DNA of 64,000 nt from Rhynchopus sp. YZ270_cl-10 (Eukaryota > Euglenozoa > Diplonemea > Diplonemida > Diplonemidae), in NCBI GenBank assembly GCA_964035575.1, contig OZ037917.1, forward strand, positions 1,054,001-1,118,000, read 5' to 3'. A program made the translations under genes and the position numbers. Within the stretch, counting starts at the first letter, position 1, and every line of letters begins with the position of its first letter. The notes under the pieces are model-generated. The model was not told the origin of the DNA, did no database searches, and was given only the letters and a program-made list of their open reading frames with translations. Of this stretch, positions 1-12,909 are shown one piece after another.

Positions 1-3000
1 CTAGACGGTGCGTTTTGTCACATACAAAACCGACGCTTCTAGACGGTGCGTTTTGTAGCATACAAAACCGACGCTTCTAGACGGTTCGTTTTGTCACATA
101 CAAAACCGACGCTTTTAGACGGTGCGTTTTGTCACATACAAAACCGACGCTTTTAGACGGTGCGTTTTGTCACATACAAAACCGACGCTTCTAGACGGTG
201 CGTTTTGTAGCATACAAAACCGACGCTTCTAGACGGTTCGTTTTGTCACATACAAAACCGACGCTTTTAGACGGTGCGTTTTGTCACATACAAAACCGAC
301 GCTTTTAGACGGTGCGTTTTGTCACATACAAAACCGACGCTTCTAGACGGTGCGTTTTGTAGCATACAAAACCGACGCTTCTAGACGGTTCGTTTTGTCA
401 CATACAAAACCGACGCTTTTAGACGGTGCGTTTTGTCACATACAAAACCGACGCTTCTAGACGGTGCGTTTTGTCACATACAAAACCGACGCTTCTAGAC
501 GGTGCGTTTTGTCACATACAAAACCGACGCTTTTAGACGGTGCGTTTTGTAGCATACAAAACCGACGCTTTTAGACGGTGCGTTTTGTCACATACAAAAC
601 CGACGCTTCTAGACGGTGCGTTTTGTCACATACAAAACCGACGCTTTTAGACGGTGCGTTTTGTAGCATACAAAACCGACGCTTTTAGACGGTCCGTTTT
701 GTCACATACAAAACCGACGCTTCTAGACGGTTCGTTTTGTAGCATACAAAACCGACGCTTCTAGACGGTGCGTTTTGTCACATACAAAACCGACGCTTCT
801 AGACGGTTCGTTTTGTAGCATACAAAACCGACGCTTTTAGACGGTTCGTTTTGTAGCATACAAAACCGACGCTTTTAGACGGTTCGTTTGTCACATACAA
901 AACCGACGCTTCTAGACGGTGCGTTTTGTAGCATACAAAACCGACGCTTTTAGACGGTTCGTTTGTCACATACAAAACCGACGCTTCTAGACGGTTCGTT
1001 TTGTCACATACAAAACCGACGCTTCTAGACGGTGCGTTTTGTCACGTACAAAACCGACGCTTCTAGACGGTTCGTTTTGTCACATACAAAACCGACGCTT
1101 TTAGACGGTTCGTTTGTCACATACAAAACCGACGCTTTTAGACGGTGCGTTTTGTAGCATACAAAACCGACGCTTTTAGACGGTTCGTTTGTCACATACA
1201 AAACCGACGCTTCTAGACGGTTCGTTTTGTCACATACAAAACCGACGCTTCTAGACGGTGCGTTTTGTCACGTACAAAACCGATGCTTCTAGACGGTTCG
1301 TTTTGTCACATACAAAACCGACGCTTTTAGACGGTTCGTTTTGTCACATACAAAACCGACGCTTCTAGACGGTGCGTTTTGTCACGTACAAAACCGACGC
1401 TTCTAGACGGTGCGTTTTGTCACATACAAAACCGACGCTTTTAGACGGTTCGTTTGTCACATACAAAACCGACGCTTCTAGACGGTGCGTTTTGTCACGT
1501 ACAAAACCGACGCTTCTAGACGGTGCGTTTTGTCACATACAAAACCGACGCTTCTAGACGGTGCGTTTTGTAGCATACAAAACCGACGCTTTTAGACGGT
1601 TCGTTTGTCACATACAAAACCGACGCTTCTAGACGGTTCGTTTTGTCACATACAAAACCGACGCTTCTAGACGGTTCGTTTGTCACATACAAAACCGACG
1701 CTTCTAGACGGTTCGTTTTGTCACATACAAAACCGACGCTTCTAGACGGTTCGTTTTGTCACATACAAAACCGACGCTTCTAGACGGTGCGTTTTGTCAC
1801 GTACAAAACCGACGCTTCTAGACGGTTCGTTTTGTCACATACAAAACCGACGCTTTTAGACGGTTCGTTTGTCACATACAAAACCGACGCTTTTAGACGG
1901 TGCGTTTTGTAGCATACAAAACCGACGCTTTTAGACGGTTCGTTTGTCACATACAAAACCGACGCTTCTAGACGGTTCGTTTTGTCACATACAAAACCGA
2001 CGCTTCTAGACGGTGCGTTTTGTCACGTACAAAACCGATGCTTCTAGACGGTTCGTTTTGTCACATACAAAACCGACGCTTTTAGACGGTTCGTTTTGTC
2101 ACATACAAAACCGACGCTTCTAGACGGTGCGTTTTGTCACGTACAAAACCGACGCTTCTAGACGGTGCGTTTTGTCACATACAAAACCGACGCTTTTAGA
2201 CGGTTCGTTTGTCACATACAAAACCGACGCTTCTAGACGGTGCGTTTTGTCACGTACAAAACCGACGCTTCTAGACGGTGCGTTTTGTCACATACAAAAC
2301 CGACGCTTCTAGACGGTGTGTTTTGTCACATACAAAACCGACGCTTCTAGACGGTTCGTTTTGTCACATACAAAACCGACGCTTCTAGACGGTGCGTTTT
2401 GTCACATACAAAACCGACGCTTCTAGACGGTGCGTTTTGTCACATACAAAACCGACGCTTTTAGACGGTGTGTTTTGTCACATACAAAACCGACGCTTCT
2501 AGACGGTGCGTTTTGTCACGTACAAAACCGACGCTTCTAGACGGTTCGTTTTGTCACATACAAAACCGACGCTTCTAGACGGTGTGTTTTGTCACATACA
2601 AAACCGACGCTTTTAGACGGTGCGTTTTGTCACGTACAAAACCGACGCTTCTAGACGGTTCGTTTTGTCACATACAAAACCGACGCTTCTAGACGGTGTG
2701 TTTTGTCACATACAAAACCGACGCTTCTAGACGGTGCGTTTTGTAGCATACAAAACCGACGCTTCTAGACGGTTCGTTTTGTCACATACAAAACCGACGC
2801 TTTTAGACGGTTCGTTTCGTCACATACAAAACCGACGCTTCTAGACGGTGCGTTTTGTCACATACAAAACCGACGCTTCTAGACGGTGCGTTTTGTAGCA
2901 TACAAAACCGACGCTTCTAGACGGTTCGTTTTGTCACATACAAAACCGACGCTTTTAGACGGTGCGTTTTGTCACATACAAAACCGACGCTTCTAGACGG

Positions 3001-6000
3001 TTCGTTTTGTCACATACAAAACCGACGCTTCTAGACGGTGCGTTTTGTCACATACAAAACCGACGCTTCTAGACGGTGCGTTTTGTAGCATACAAAACCG
3101 ACGCTTCTAGACGGTTCGTTTTGTCACATACAAAACCGACGCTTCTAGACGGTGCGTTTTGTCACATACAAAACCGACGCTTCTAGACGGTTCGTTTTGT
3201 CACATACAAAACCGACGCTTCTAGACGGTGCGTTTTGTAGCATACAAAACCGACGCTTCTAGACGGTTCGTTTTGTCACATACAAAACCGACGCTTCTAG
3301 ACGGTGCGTTTTGTAGCATACAAAACCGACGCTTCTAGACGGTGCGTTTTGTAGCATACAAAACCGACGCTTTTAGACGGTCCGTTTTGTCACATACAAA
3401 ACCGACGCTTCTAGACGGTTCGTTTTGTAGCATACAAAACCGACGCTTTTAGACGGTTCGTTTTGTAGCATACAAAACCGACGCTTTTAGACGGTTCGTT
3501 TGTCACATACAAAACCGACGCTTCTAGACGGTGCGTTTTGTAGCATACAAAACCGACGCTTTTAGACGGTTCGTTTGTCACATACAAAACCGACGCTTCT
3601 AGACGGTTCGTTTGTCACATACAAAACCGACGCTTCTAGACGGTTCGTTTTGTCACATACAAAACCGACGCTTCTAGACGGTGCGTTTTGTAGCATACAA
3701 AACCGACGCTTCTAGACGGTTCGTTTTGTCACATACAAAACCGACGCTTTTAGACGGTGCGTTTTGTCACATACAAAACCGACGCTTTTAGACGGTGCGT
3801 TTTGTCACATACAAAACCGACGCTTCTAGACGGTTCGTTTTGTCACATACAAAACCGACGCTTCTAGACGGTGCGTTTTGTCACATACAAAACCGACGCT
3901 TCTAGACGGTTCGTTTTGTCACATACAAAACCGACGCTTCTAGACGGTTCGTTTTGTCACATACAAAACCGACGCTTCTAGACGGTGCGTTTTGTCACAT
4001 ACAAAACCGACGCTTTTAGACGGTTCGTTTTGTCACATACAAAACCGACGCTTCTAGACGGTGCGTTTTGTAGCATACAAAACCGACGCTTTTAGACGGT
4101 GCGTTTTGTCACATACAAAACCGACGCTTCTAGACGGTTCGTTTTGTCACATACAAAACCGACGCTTTTAGACGGTGCGTTTTGTCACATACAAAACCGA
4201 CGCTTCTAGACGGTGCGTTTTGTAGCATACAAAACCGACGCTTCTAGACGGTTCGTTTTGTCACATACAAAACCGACGCTTTTAGACGGTGCGTTTTGTC
4301 ACATACAAAACCGACGCTTCTAGACGGTGCGTTTTGTAGCATACAAAACCGACGCTTCTAGACGGTTCGTTTTGTCACATACAAAACCGACGCTTTTAGA
4401 CGGTGCGTTTTGTCACATACAAAACCGACGCTTTTAGACGGTGCGTTTTGTCACATACAAAACCGACGCTTCTAGACGGTGCGTTTTGTAGCATACAAAA
4501 CCGACGCTTCTAGACGGTTCGTTTTGTCACATACAAAACCGACGCTTTTAGACGGTGCGTTTTGTCACATACAAAACCGACGCTTCTAGACGGTGCGTTT
4601 TGTCACATACAAAACCGACGCTTCTAGACGGTGCGTTTTGTCACATACAAAACCGACGCTTTTAGACGGTGCGTTTTGTAGCATACAAAACCGACGCTTT
4701 TAGACGGTGCGTTTTGTCACATACAAAACCGACGCTTCTAGACGGTGCGTTTTGTAGCATACAAAACCGACGCTTTTAGACGGTCCGTTTTGTCACATAC
4801 AAAACCGACGCTTCTAGACGGTTCGTTTTGTAGCATACAAAACCGACGCTTCTAGACGGTGCGTTTTGTCACATACAAAACCGACGCTTCTAGACGGTTC
4901 GTTTTGTAGCATACAAAACCGACGCTTTTAGACGGTTCGTTTTGTAGCATACAAAACCGACGCTTTTAGACGGTTCGTTTGTCACATACAAAACCGACGC
5001 TTCTAGACGGTGCGTTTTGTAGCATACAAAACCGACGCTTTTAGACGGTTCGTTTGTCACATACAAAACCGACGCTTCTAGACGGTTCGTTTTGTCACAT
5101 ACAAAACCGACGCTTCTAGACGGTGCGTTTTGTCACGTACAAAACCGACGCTTCTAGACGGTTCGTTTTGTCACATACAAAACCGACGCTTTTAGACGGT
5201 TCGTTTGTCACATACAAAACCGACGCTTTTAGACGGTGCGTTTTGTAGCATACAAAACCGACGCTTTTAGACGGTTCGTTTGTCACATACAAAACCGACG
5301 CTTCTAGACGGTTCGTTTTGTCACATACAAAACCGACGCTTCTAGACGGTGCGTTTTGTCACGTACAAAACCGATGCTTCTAGACGGTTCGTTTTGTCAC
5401 ATACAAAACCGACGCTTTTAGACGGTTCGTTTTGTCACATACAAAACCGACGCTTCTAGACGGTGCGTTTTGTCACGTACAAAACCGACGCTTCTAGACG
5501 GTGCGTTTTGTCACATACAAAACCGACGCTTTTAGACGGTTCGTTTGTCACATACAAAACCGACGCTTCTAGACGGTGCGTTTTGTCACGTACAAAACCG
5601 ACGCTTCTAGACGGTGCGTTTTGTCACATACAAAACCGACGCTTCTAGACGGTGCGTTTTGTAGCATACAAAACCGACGCTTTTAGACGGTTCGTTTGTC
5701 ACATACAAAACCGACGCTTCTAGACGGTTCGTTTTGTCACATACAAAACCGACGCTTCTAGACGGTTCGTTTGTCACATACAAAACCGACGCTTCTAGAC
5801 GGTTCGTTTTGTCACATACAAAACCGACGCTTCTAGACGGTTCGTTTTGTCACATACAAAACCGACGCTTCTAGACGGTGCGTTTTGTCACGTACAAAAC
5901 CGACGCTTCTAGACGGTTCGTTTTGTCACATACAAAACCGACGCTTTTAGACGGTTCGTTTGTCACATACAAAACCGACGCTTTTAGACGGTGCGTTTTG

Positions 6001-9000
6001 TAGCATACAAAACCGACGCTTTTAGACGGTTCGTTTGTCACATACAAAACCGACGCTTCTAGACGGTTCGTTTTGTCACATACAAAACCGACGCTTCTAG
6101 ACGGTGCGTTTTGTCACGTACAAAACCGATGCTTCTAGACGGTTCGTTTTGTCACATACAAAACCGACGCTTTTAGACGGTTCGTTTTGTCACATACAAA
6201 ACCGACGCTTCTAGACGGTGCGTTTTGTCACGTACAAAACCGACGCTTCTAGACGGTGCGTTTTGTCACATACAAAACCGACGCTTTTAGACGGTTCGTT
6301 TGTCACATACAAAACCGACGCTTCTAGACGGTGCGTTTTGTCACGTACAAAACCGACGCTTCTAGACGGTGCGTTTTGTCACATACAAAACCGACGCTTC
6401 TAGACGGTGTGTTTTGTCACATACAAAACCGACGCTTCTAGACGGTTCGTTTTGTCACATACAAAACCGACGCTTCTAGACGGTGCGTTTTGTCACATAC
6501 AAAACCGACGCTTCTAGACGGTGCGTTTTGTCACATACAAAACCGACGCTTTTAGACGGTGTGTTTTGTCACATACAAAACCGACGCTTCTAGACGGTGC
6601 GTTTTGTCACGTACAAAACCGACGCTTCTAGACGGTTCGTTTTGTCACATACAAAACCGACGCTTCTAGACGGTGTGTTTTGTCACATACAAAACCGACG
6701 CTTTTAGACGGTGCGTTTTGTCACGTACAAAACCGACGCTTCTAGACGGTTCGTTTTGTCACATACAAAACCGACGCTTCTAGACGGTGTGTTTTGTCAC
6801 ATACAAAACCGACGCTTTTAGACGGTGCGTTTTGTCACATACAAAACCGACGCTTCTAGACGGTTCGTTTTGTCACATACAAAACCGACGCTTCTAGACG
6901 GTGCGTTTTGTCACATACAAAACCGACGCTTCTAGACGGTGCGTTTTGTAGCATACAAAACCGACGCTTCTAGACGGTTCGTTTTGTCACATACAAAACC
7001 GACGCTTTTAGACGGTTCGTTTCGTCACATACAAAACCGACGCTTCTAGACGGTGCGTTTTGTCACATACAAAACCGACGCTTCTAGACGGTGCGTTTTG
7101 TAGCATACAAAACCGACGCTTCTAGACGGTTCGTTTTGTCACATACAAAACCGACGCTTTTAGACGGTGCGTTTTGTCACATACAAAACCGACGCTTCTA
7201 GACGGTTCGTTTTGTCACATACAAAACCGACGCTTCTAGACGGTGCGTTTTGTCACATACAAAACCGACGCTTCTAGACGGTGCGTTTTGTAGCATACAA
7301 AACCGACGCTTCTAGACGGTTCGTTTTGTCACATACAAAACCGACGCTTCTAGACGGTGCGTTTTGTCACATACAAAACCGACGCTTCTAGACGGTTCGT
7401 TTTGTCACATACAAAACCGACGCTTCTAGACGGTGCGTTTTGTAGCATACAAAACCGACGCTTCTAGACGGTTCGTTTTGTCACATACAAAACCGACGCT
7501 TCTAGACGGTGCGTTTTGTAGCATACAAAACCGACGCTTTTAGACGGTCCGTTTTGTCACATACAAAACCGACGCTTCTAGACGGTTCGTTTTGTAGCAT
7601 ACAAAACCGACGCTTTTAGACGGTTCGTTTTGTAGCATACAAAACCGACGCTTTTAGACGGTTCGTTTGTCACATACAAAACCGACGCTTCTAGACGGTG
7701 CGTTTTGTAGCATACAAAACCGACGCTTTTAGACGGTTCGTTTGTCACATACAAAACCGACGCTTCTAGACGGTTCGTTTTGTCACATACAAAACCGACG
7801 CTTCTAGACGGTGCGTTTTGTAGCATACAAAACCGACGCTTCTAGACGGTTCGTTTTGTCACATACAAAACCGACGCTTTTAGACGGTGCGTTTTGTCAC
7901 ATACAAAACCGACGCTTTTAGACGGTGCGTTTTGTCACATACAAAACCGACGCTTCTAGACGGTTCGTTTTGTCACATACAAAACCGACGCTTCTAGACG
8001 GTGCGTTTTGTCACATACAAAACCGACGCTTCTAGACGGTTCGTTTTGTCACATACAAAACCGACGCTTCTAGACGGTTCGTTTTGTCACATACAAAACC
8101 GACGCTTCTAGACGGTGCGTTTTGTCACATACAAAACCGACGCTTTTAGACGGTTCGTTTTGTCACATACAAAACCGACGCTTCTAGACGGTGCGTTTTG
8201 TAGCATACAAAACCGACGCTTCTAGACGGTTCGTTTTGTCACATACAAAACCGACGCTTTTAGACGGTGCGTTTTGTCACATACAAAACCGACGCTTCTA
8301 GACGGTTCGTTTTGTCACATACAAAACCGACGCTTCTAGACGGTGCGTTTTGTCACATACAAAACCGACGCTTCTAGACGGTGCGTTTTGTAGCATACAA
8401 AACCGACGCTTCTAGACGGTTCGTTTTGTCACATACAAAACCGACGCTTTTAGACGGTGCGTTTTGTCACATACAAAACCGACGCTTCTAGACGGTGCGT
8501 TTTGTAGCATACAAAACCGACGCTTCTAGACGGTTCGTTTTGTCACATACAAAAACGACGCTTTTAGACGGTGCGTTTTGTCACATACAAAACCGACGCT
8601 TTTAGACGGTGCGTTTTGTCACATACAAAACCGACGCTTCTAGACGGTGCGTTTTGTAGCATACAAAACCGACGCTTCTAGACGGTTCGTTTTGTCACAT
8701 ACAAAACCGACGCTTTTAGACGGTGCGTTTTGTCACATACAAAACCGACGCTTCTAGACGGTGCGTTTTGTCACATACAAAACCGACGCTTCTAGACGGT
8801 GCGTTTTGTAGCATACAAAACCGACGCTTCTAGACGGTTCGTTTTGTCACATACAAAACCGACGCTTTTAGACGGTGCGTTTTGTCACATACAAAACCGA
8901 CGCTTTTAGACGGTTCGTTTTGTCACATACAAAACCGACGCTTCTAGACGGTTCGTTTTGTCACGTACAAAACCGACGCTTTTAGACGGTGCGTTTTGTC

Positions 9001-10672
9001 ACATACAAAACCGACGCTTCTAGACGGTGCGTTTTGTAGCATACAAAACCGACGCTTCTAGACGGTGCGTTTTGTCACATACAAAACCGACGCTTCTAGA
9101 CGGTGCGTTTTGTAGCATACAAAACCGACGCTTCTAGACGGTTCGTTTTGTCACATACAAAACCGACGCTTTTAGACGGTGCGTTTTGTCACATACAAAA
9201 CCGACGCTTTTAGACGGTGCGTTTTGTCACATACAAAACCGACGCTTCTAGACGGTTCGTTTTGTCACATACAAAACCGACGCTTCTAGACGGTGCGTTT
9301 TGTCACATACAAAACCGACGCTTCTAGACGGTTCGTTTTGTCACATACAAAACCGACGCTTCTAGACGGTGCGTTTTGTCACATACAAAACCGACGCTTT
9401 TAGACGGTTCGTTTTGTCACATACAAAACCGACGCTTCTAGACGGTGCGTTTTGTAGCATACAAAACCGACGCTTCTAGACGGTTCGTTTTGTCACATAC
9501 AAAACCGACGCTTTTAGACGGTGCGTTTTGTCACATACAAAACCGACGCTTCTAGACGGTTCGTTTTGTCACATACAAAACCGACGCTTCTAGACGGTGC
9601 GTTTTGTCACATACAAAACCGACGCTTCTAGACGGTGCGTTTTGTAGCATACAAAACCGACGCTTCTAGACGGTTCGTTTTGTCACATACAAAACCGACG
9701 CTTTTAGACGGTGCGTTTTGTCACATACAAAACCGACGCTTCTAGACGGTGCGTTTTGTAGCATACAAAACCGACGCTTCTAGACGGTTCGTTTTGTCAC
9801 ATACAAAACCGACGCTTTTAGACGGTGCGTTTTGTCACATACAAAACCGACGCTTTTAGACGGTGCGTTTTGTCACATACAAAACCGACGCTTCTAGACG
9901 GTGCGTTTTGTAGCATACAAAACCGACGCTTCTAGACGGTTCGTTTTGTCACATACAAAACCGACGCTTTTAGACGGTGCGTTTTGTCACATACAAAACC
10001 GACGCTTCTAGACGGTTCGTTTTGTCACATACAAAACCGACGCTTTTAGACGGTGCGTTTTGTCACATACAAAACCGACGCTTTTAGACGGTGCGTTTTG
10101 TCACATACAAAACCGACGCTTCTAGACGGTGCGTTTTGTAGCATACAAAACCGACGCTTCTAGACGGTTCGTTTTGTCACATACAAAACCGACGCTTTTA
10201 GACGGTGCGTTTTGTCACATACAAAACCGACGCTTTTAGACGGTGCGTTTTGTCACATACAAAACCGACGCTTCTAGACGGTGCGTTTTGTAGCATACAA
10301 AACCGACGCTTCTAGACGGTTCGTTTTGTCACATACAAAACCGACGCTTTTAGACGGTGCGTTTTGTCACATACAAAACCGACGCTTCTAGACGGTTCGT
10401 TTTGTCACATACAAAACCGACGCTTTTAGACGGTGCGTTTTGTCACATACAAAACCGACGCTTCTAGACGGTTCGTTTTGTCACATACAAAACCGACGCT
10501 TCTAGACGGTGCGTTTTGTCACATACAAAACCGACGCTTTTAGACGGTGCGTTTTGTCACATACAAAACCGACGCTTCTAGACGGTGCGTTTTGTAGCAT
10601 ACAAAACCGACGCTTCTAGACGGTTCGTTTTGTCACATACAAAACCGACGCTTTTAGACGGTGCGTTTGTAG
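1..10672. repeat. 38-bp satellite array with higher-order structure
   Basis: About 280 head-to-tail units of 38 bp (some 37 bp, where the run CGTTTTGT is CGTTTGT). Each unit holds the dyad GTTTTGT-N5-ACAAAAC, with CACAT, AGCAT or CACGT as spacer, followed by CCGACGCTT and CTAGACGG or TTAGACGG. Variants recur in order. The marker CCGATGC lies at about 1,283 and 2,038 (755 bp apart) and again about 4,091 bp downstream of each. The GGTCCG marker near 691 recurs near 4,782, also 4,091 bp away. Between about 660 and 2,700 the variant order repeats exactly at +4,091; beyond that three units are gained. There are no spacers and no credible genes. The array is cut by the window's left edge. A centromeric or subtelomeric role is inference only. 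Confidence 0.97.
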
Positions 10673-11310
10673 TGTATAACACTGACTCTGTCACCCACTT
10701 GGTGCACATGAGTCTCGCTGTGACCTTGTTTGGGAGTCCAACATTGGGTTTGGAGGTTACGAAGTTTAGTTTTTTTTGGCAATCCTTAACACTCCTGGCT
10801 GGTGTGGTTGATAAACGCAACCGAACACAACGAAACGGATCCGCTCTATACGTTACGATCCGTATGCAACCAACGCATGCAACGCAACGCAACCTATGTG
10901 TACGTAACGATCAGAACGCAACCAACGCAACCTATGCGTACGTTGCGATCTGTATATATCGATCTCAACATAAACGCGTACAACGCACCGTAACCGATGT
11001 GTACGTAACGATCTGTATGCAACCAACGCAACGCAACCGCTCTGTTCGTTGCACTCTGTATAAAACGATCTCTACACAACGAACGCAACGCATGCAACAC
11101 AACGTAACCGGTGTGTACGTAACGAACGCAACGTAGCGAAGGCAACGCAACCAACGCAACGAGTGGTTACAAACCCCCACGCATGGTTCTCACACCGCTC
11201 TGGCACGTTTCCCAAGCCGCAAACCCGGTTACCCGCCTGAAAAACCGGGTTGTCGGCCAAAACGCCTGTTTTGCCTGTAGAACCCTGTAGAACCCTTAAG
11301 AAACACGTGT
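10673..11310. repeat. degenerate AACGCAACC-rich repeat at the satellite edge
   Basis: The satellite stops at about 10,672 and gives way to imperfect repeats of AACGCAACC, GTACGTAACGATC and CTGTATGCAACC. The distal part (about 11,165-11,310) contains AAAACGCCTGTTTTGCC followed by a CCTTAAGAA-like string, and has a similar copy at 53,450-53,640. A CCACGCATGGTTCTCACAC string here is found inverted near 23,165. Open frames here are compositional and I do not call a gene. Confidence 0.6.
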
Positions 11311-11492
11311 AAAAAAGGGGTACTCGCGACACCCTGGTTTCAGGGTCTGTCAGGGTTTGGAGGTCTTTGCTTCAGAGAAAGTCTCCTAAAAACCTCCTAT
11401 CTTCCCAAGAATCCACTTTTTTGACCTCTTTCGAGGTTTAGAGACCTGAAAAAAAATGCCCGAACCCCACCTTGGGGGGGGGGTGCCTGAGA

Positions 11493-11530
11493 GGGGGGGT
11501 GGGTGGGTGGGTGGGTGGGTGGGTGGGAGG
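11493..11530 (+). repeat. (GGGT)n tract, G-quadruplex potential
   Basis: A run of GGGT repeats follows a G10 tract at about 11,474-11,483. It has more than four consecutive G3 blocks with one-base loops, the classic G-quadruplex pattern. It abuts the perfect palindrome at 11,530. Confidence 0.8.
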
Positions 11531-11590
11531 TGATCAGCAACCTTAAAGACCTTAACACCGAGTGTTAAGGTCTTTAAGGTTGCTGATCAC
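11530..11590. repeat. perfect inverted repeat, 29-bp arms, 3-nt spacer
   Basis: The left arm (11,530-11,558, starting GTGATCAGCAACC) is exactly complementary to the right arm (11,562-11,590), with CGA between. The inner part CCTTAACAC is also found, imperfectly extended, at about 10,784 and 53,333, and CAGCAACCTTAAA recurs at about 11,824. A transcript would form a long hairpin. Perfect arms imply recent origin or maintenance. It may be a foldback element or a transposon end. Confidence 0.85.
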
Positions 11591-11884
11591 TGCGTTTGTG
11601 AATTTGTACACCCATTGCTCGCTCGTGTACTTGATGAGTGAGTTCGTCGCATAGGAGGGCCTACCCATGGATCTAGCACGAGCATCGCGTGTCACAGACC
11701 TCCTGGACGTGCATGAGCCCATGTTTCGTCCCAAGCAACCGAAAATATCGGTTTTTGTTGTAACAACGCCTGTTTTGCACATAGCCCGCTCAGGGGCATG
11801 CGTTAACCAGAGGGGGTTATGGGCCAGCAACCTTAAATACCGAAGCACATGTGTTTGGGAAGTGAAATATGTGGAGTGTTGTTG

Positions 11885-11985
11885 TTGGTGCTTCCCGGGG
11901 GGTATGCATTTCACAAATTTTCAATTCAATTCACAACTTTTCACAACTTTTCACAACTTTTCACAACTTTTCACCACTCTTTTTT
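11885..11985 (+). repeat. dispersed repeat G, copy 1 (TTTCACAACT-rich)
   Basis: CTTCCCGGGGGGTATGCATT is followed by repeated TTCACAACTT. The same sequence occurs inverted at 15,725-15,870. No coding potential. Confidence 0.65.
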
Positions 11986-11989
11986 TCTT

Positions 11990-12125
11990 CGTTGGTGAAG
12001 CTTTTAAATGCCGGCATTTGCATTTCCGGAATCCGTCCGGCCAGTGGTGGGGTCAATTTGCCGAAATGGACAAGTTCTCGTCATTTCCGCACAGTGCACA
12101 GTACACAGGTACACAGGTACACCAC
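11990..12125 (+). repeat. dispersed repeat E, copy 1
   Basis: About 110-130 bp with the core GGAATCCGTCCGGCCAGTGG and, further on, GAAATGGACAAGTTCTCG, ending in short GTACACAG repeats. Closely similar copies lie inverted at 54,524-54,640 and 62,088-62,215, with a fourth, more divergent copy at 62,800-62,870. Three of the four abut a short tandem repeat of the GTACAC/GTATAC type. Confidence 0.8.
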
Positions 12126-12201
12126 ATCACGTTCTATCTTGTGAATCCCAGCATACCCCTCAATGGGTGGGCCACCACCCAACCCAAAAAAAAACCCCCC
12201 A

Positions 12202-12909
12202 CAGTGCTCCCGCTAAGGGAAAAGTCGGTCATATATGACCGATAAATAATAAAAAAAGCCAAAAAAAGGCCCGGTCATATATGACCTGGTTTGGGTGGTG
12301 GTCACGGGGGGGGTCTAGGGGGTGGGGGTGGCGAAGCCACCCCTTCACCATAGTACTATGGAATACTATGGAAGGCTACTTGTGCAGTCCCTCATGCGTG
12401 CACAAGAATTTGCAAAGGAAGCATGCAGCATGGCGAAAGAAAAAAGTAGCGTACCGTGCGCCTGCGGCGCAAGTTTGCACCCACCCTTCCCAAGACATAG
12501 TTTGGCAGTAAAAATGTGCAAATTTAAGCGCAATTTTTAGAAATGTTGCGTACCGTGGCTTCGCTTGGGTGTCACCGCCGTTTCTTTTGTAAATGTACTG
12601 AGGTTACTGATAATTCGTGTACCACGTGTGCCTGGCACAAATATAAATGAAGTGCCGACCTCCGAGGAATTCTCACATTCCGCAGACTATTCAGGCGGAG
12701 GCCCCTAACTTGAGCTAAGGTGGGCTCGACCGAGTTTGACCGAGTTCCAGCGAAAAACCCCGAAACCTATATAATGCCCTGGTGTTAAGCACTAGCAAAA
12801 AAAAAAACTGCAGGTTATATGGTATAATGTTACGATAAATAAAAAATGGAAATTTTGAAAACAAATATGACCGACCACCCGGCCTTAGCGGGAGCACTGA
12901 CCCCCCAAA
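12202..12909. mobile_element. non-autonomous hAT-type element, 708 bp
   Basis: The left end CAGTGCTCCCGCTAAGG (12,202-12,218) is exactly inverted at 12,893-12,909. A subterminal GTCGGTCATAT is inverted as well. The 8 bp on each side are identical (ACCCCCCA, 12,194-12,201 and 12,910-12,917), the duplication length expected of hAT insertions. The repeat is low-complexity, so its weight is reduced. The interior has no transposase. It carries the palindrome GGTCATATATGACC twice and a copy of repeat F. Confidence 0.7.
12414..12620 (+). repeat. dispersed repeat F, copy 1
   Basis: Begins AAAGGAAGCATGCAGCATGG and contains GCGTACCGTGCGCCTGCGGC and GTTGCGTACCGTGGCTTCGC. An inverted copy lies at 13,552-13,703 and a direct copy at 54,955-55,175, where similarity continues through the downstream AAGGTTACTGATAA string. 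Fragments are at 13,434-13,475 and 63,010-63,052. Confidence 0.8.

Noticed and set aside
1372-6403. Four identical 61-aa open frames within the satellite
   Set aside because: They are repeats of the satellite itself, recurring with its 755- and 4,091-bp periods; there is no coding signal beyond the absence of stops.
1-10672. CRISPR-like look of the regular 38-bp repeat
   Set aside because: Units are contiguous with no unique spacers, no cas genes occur, and the surrounding genome is clearly eukaryotic.
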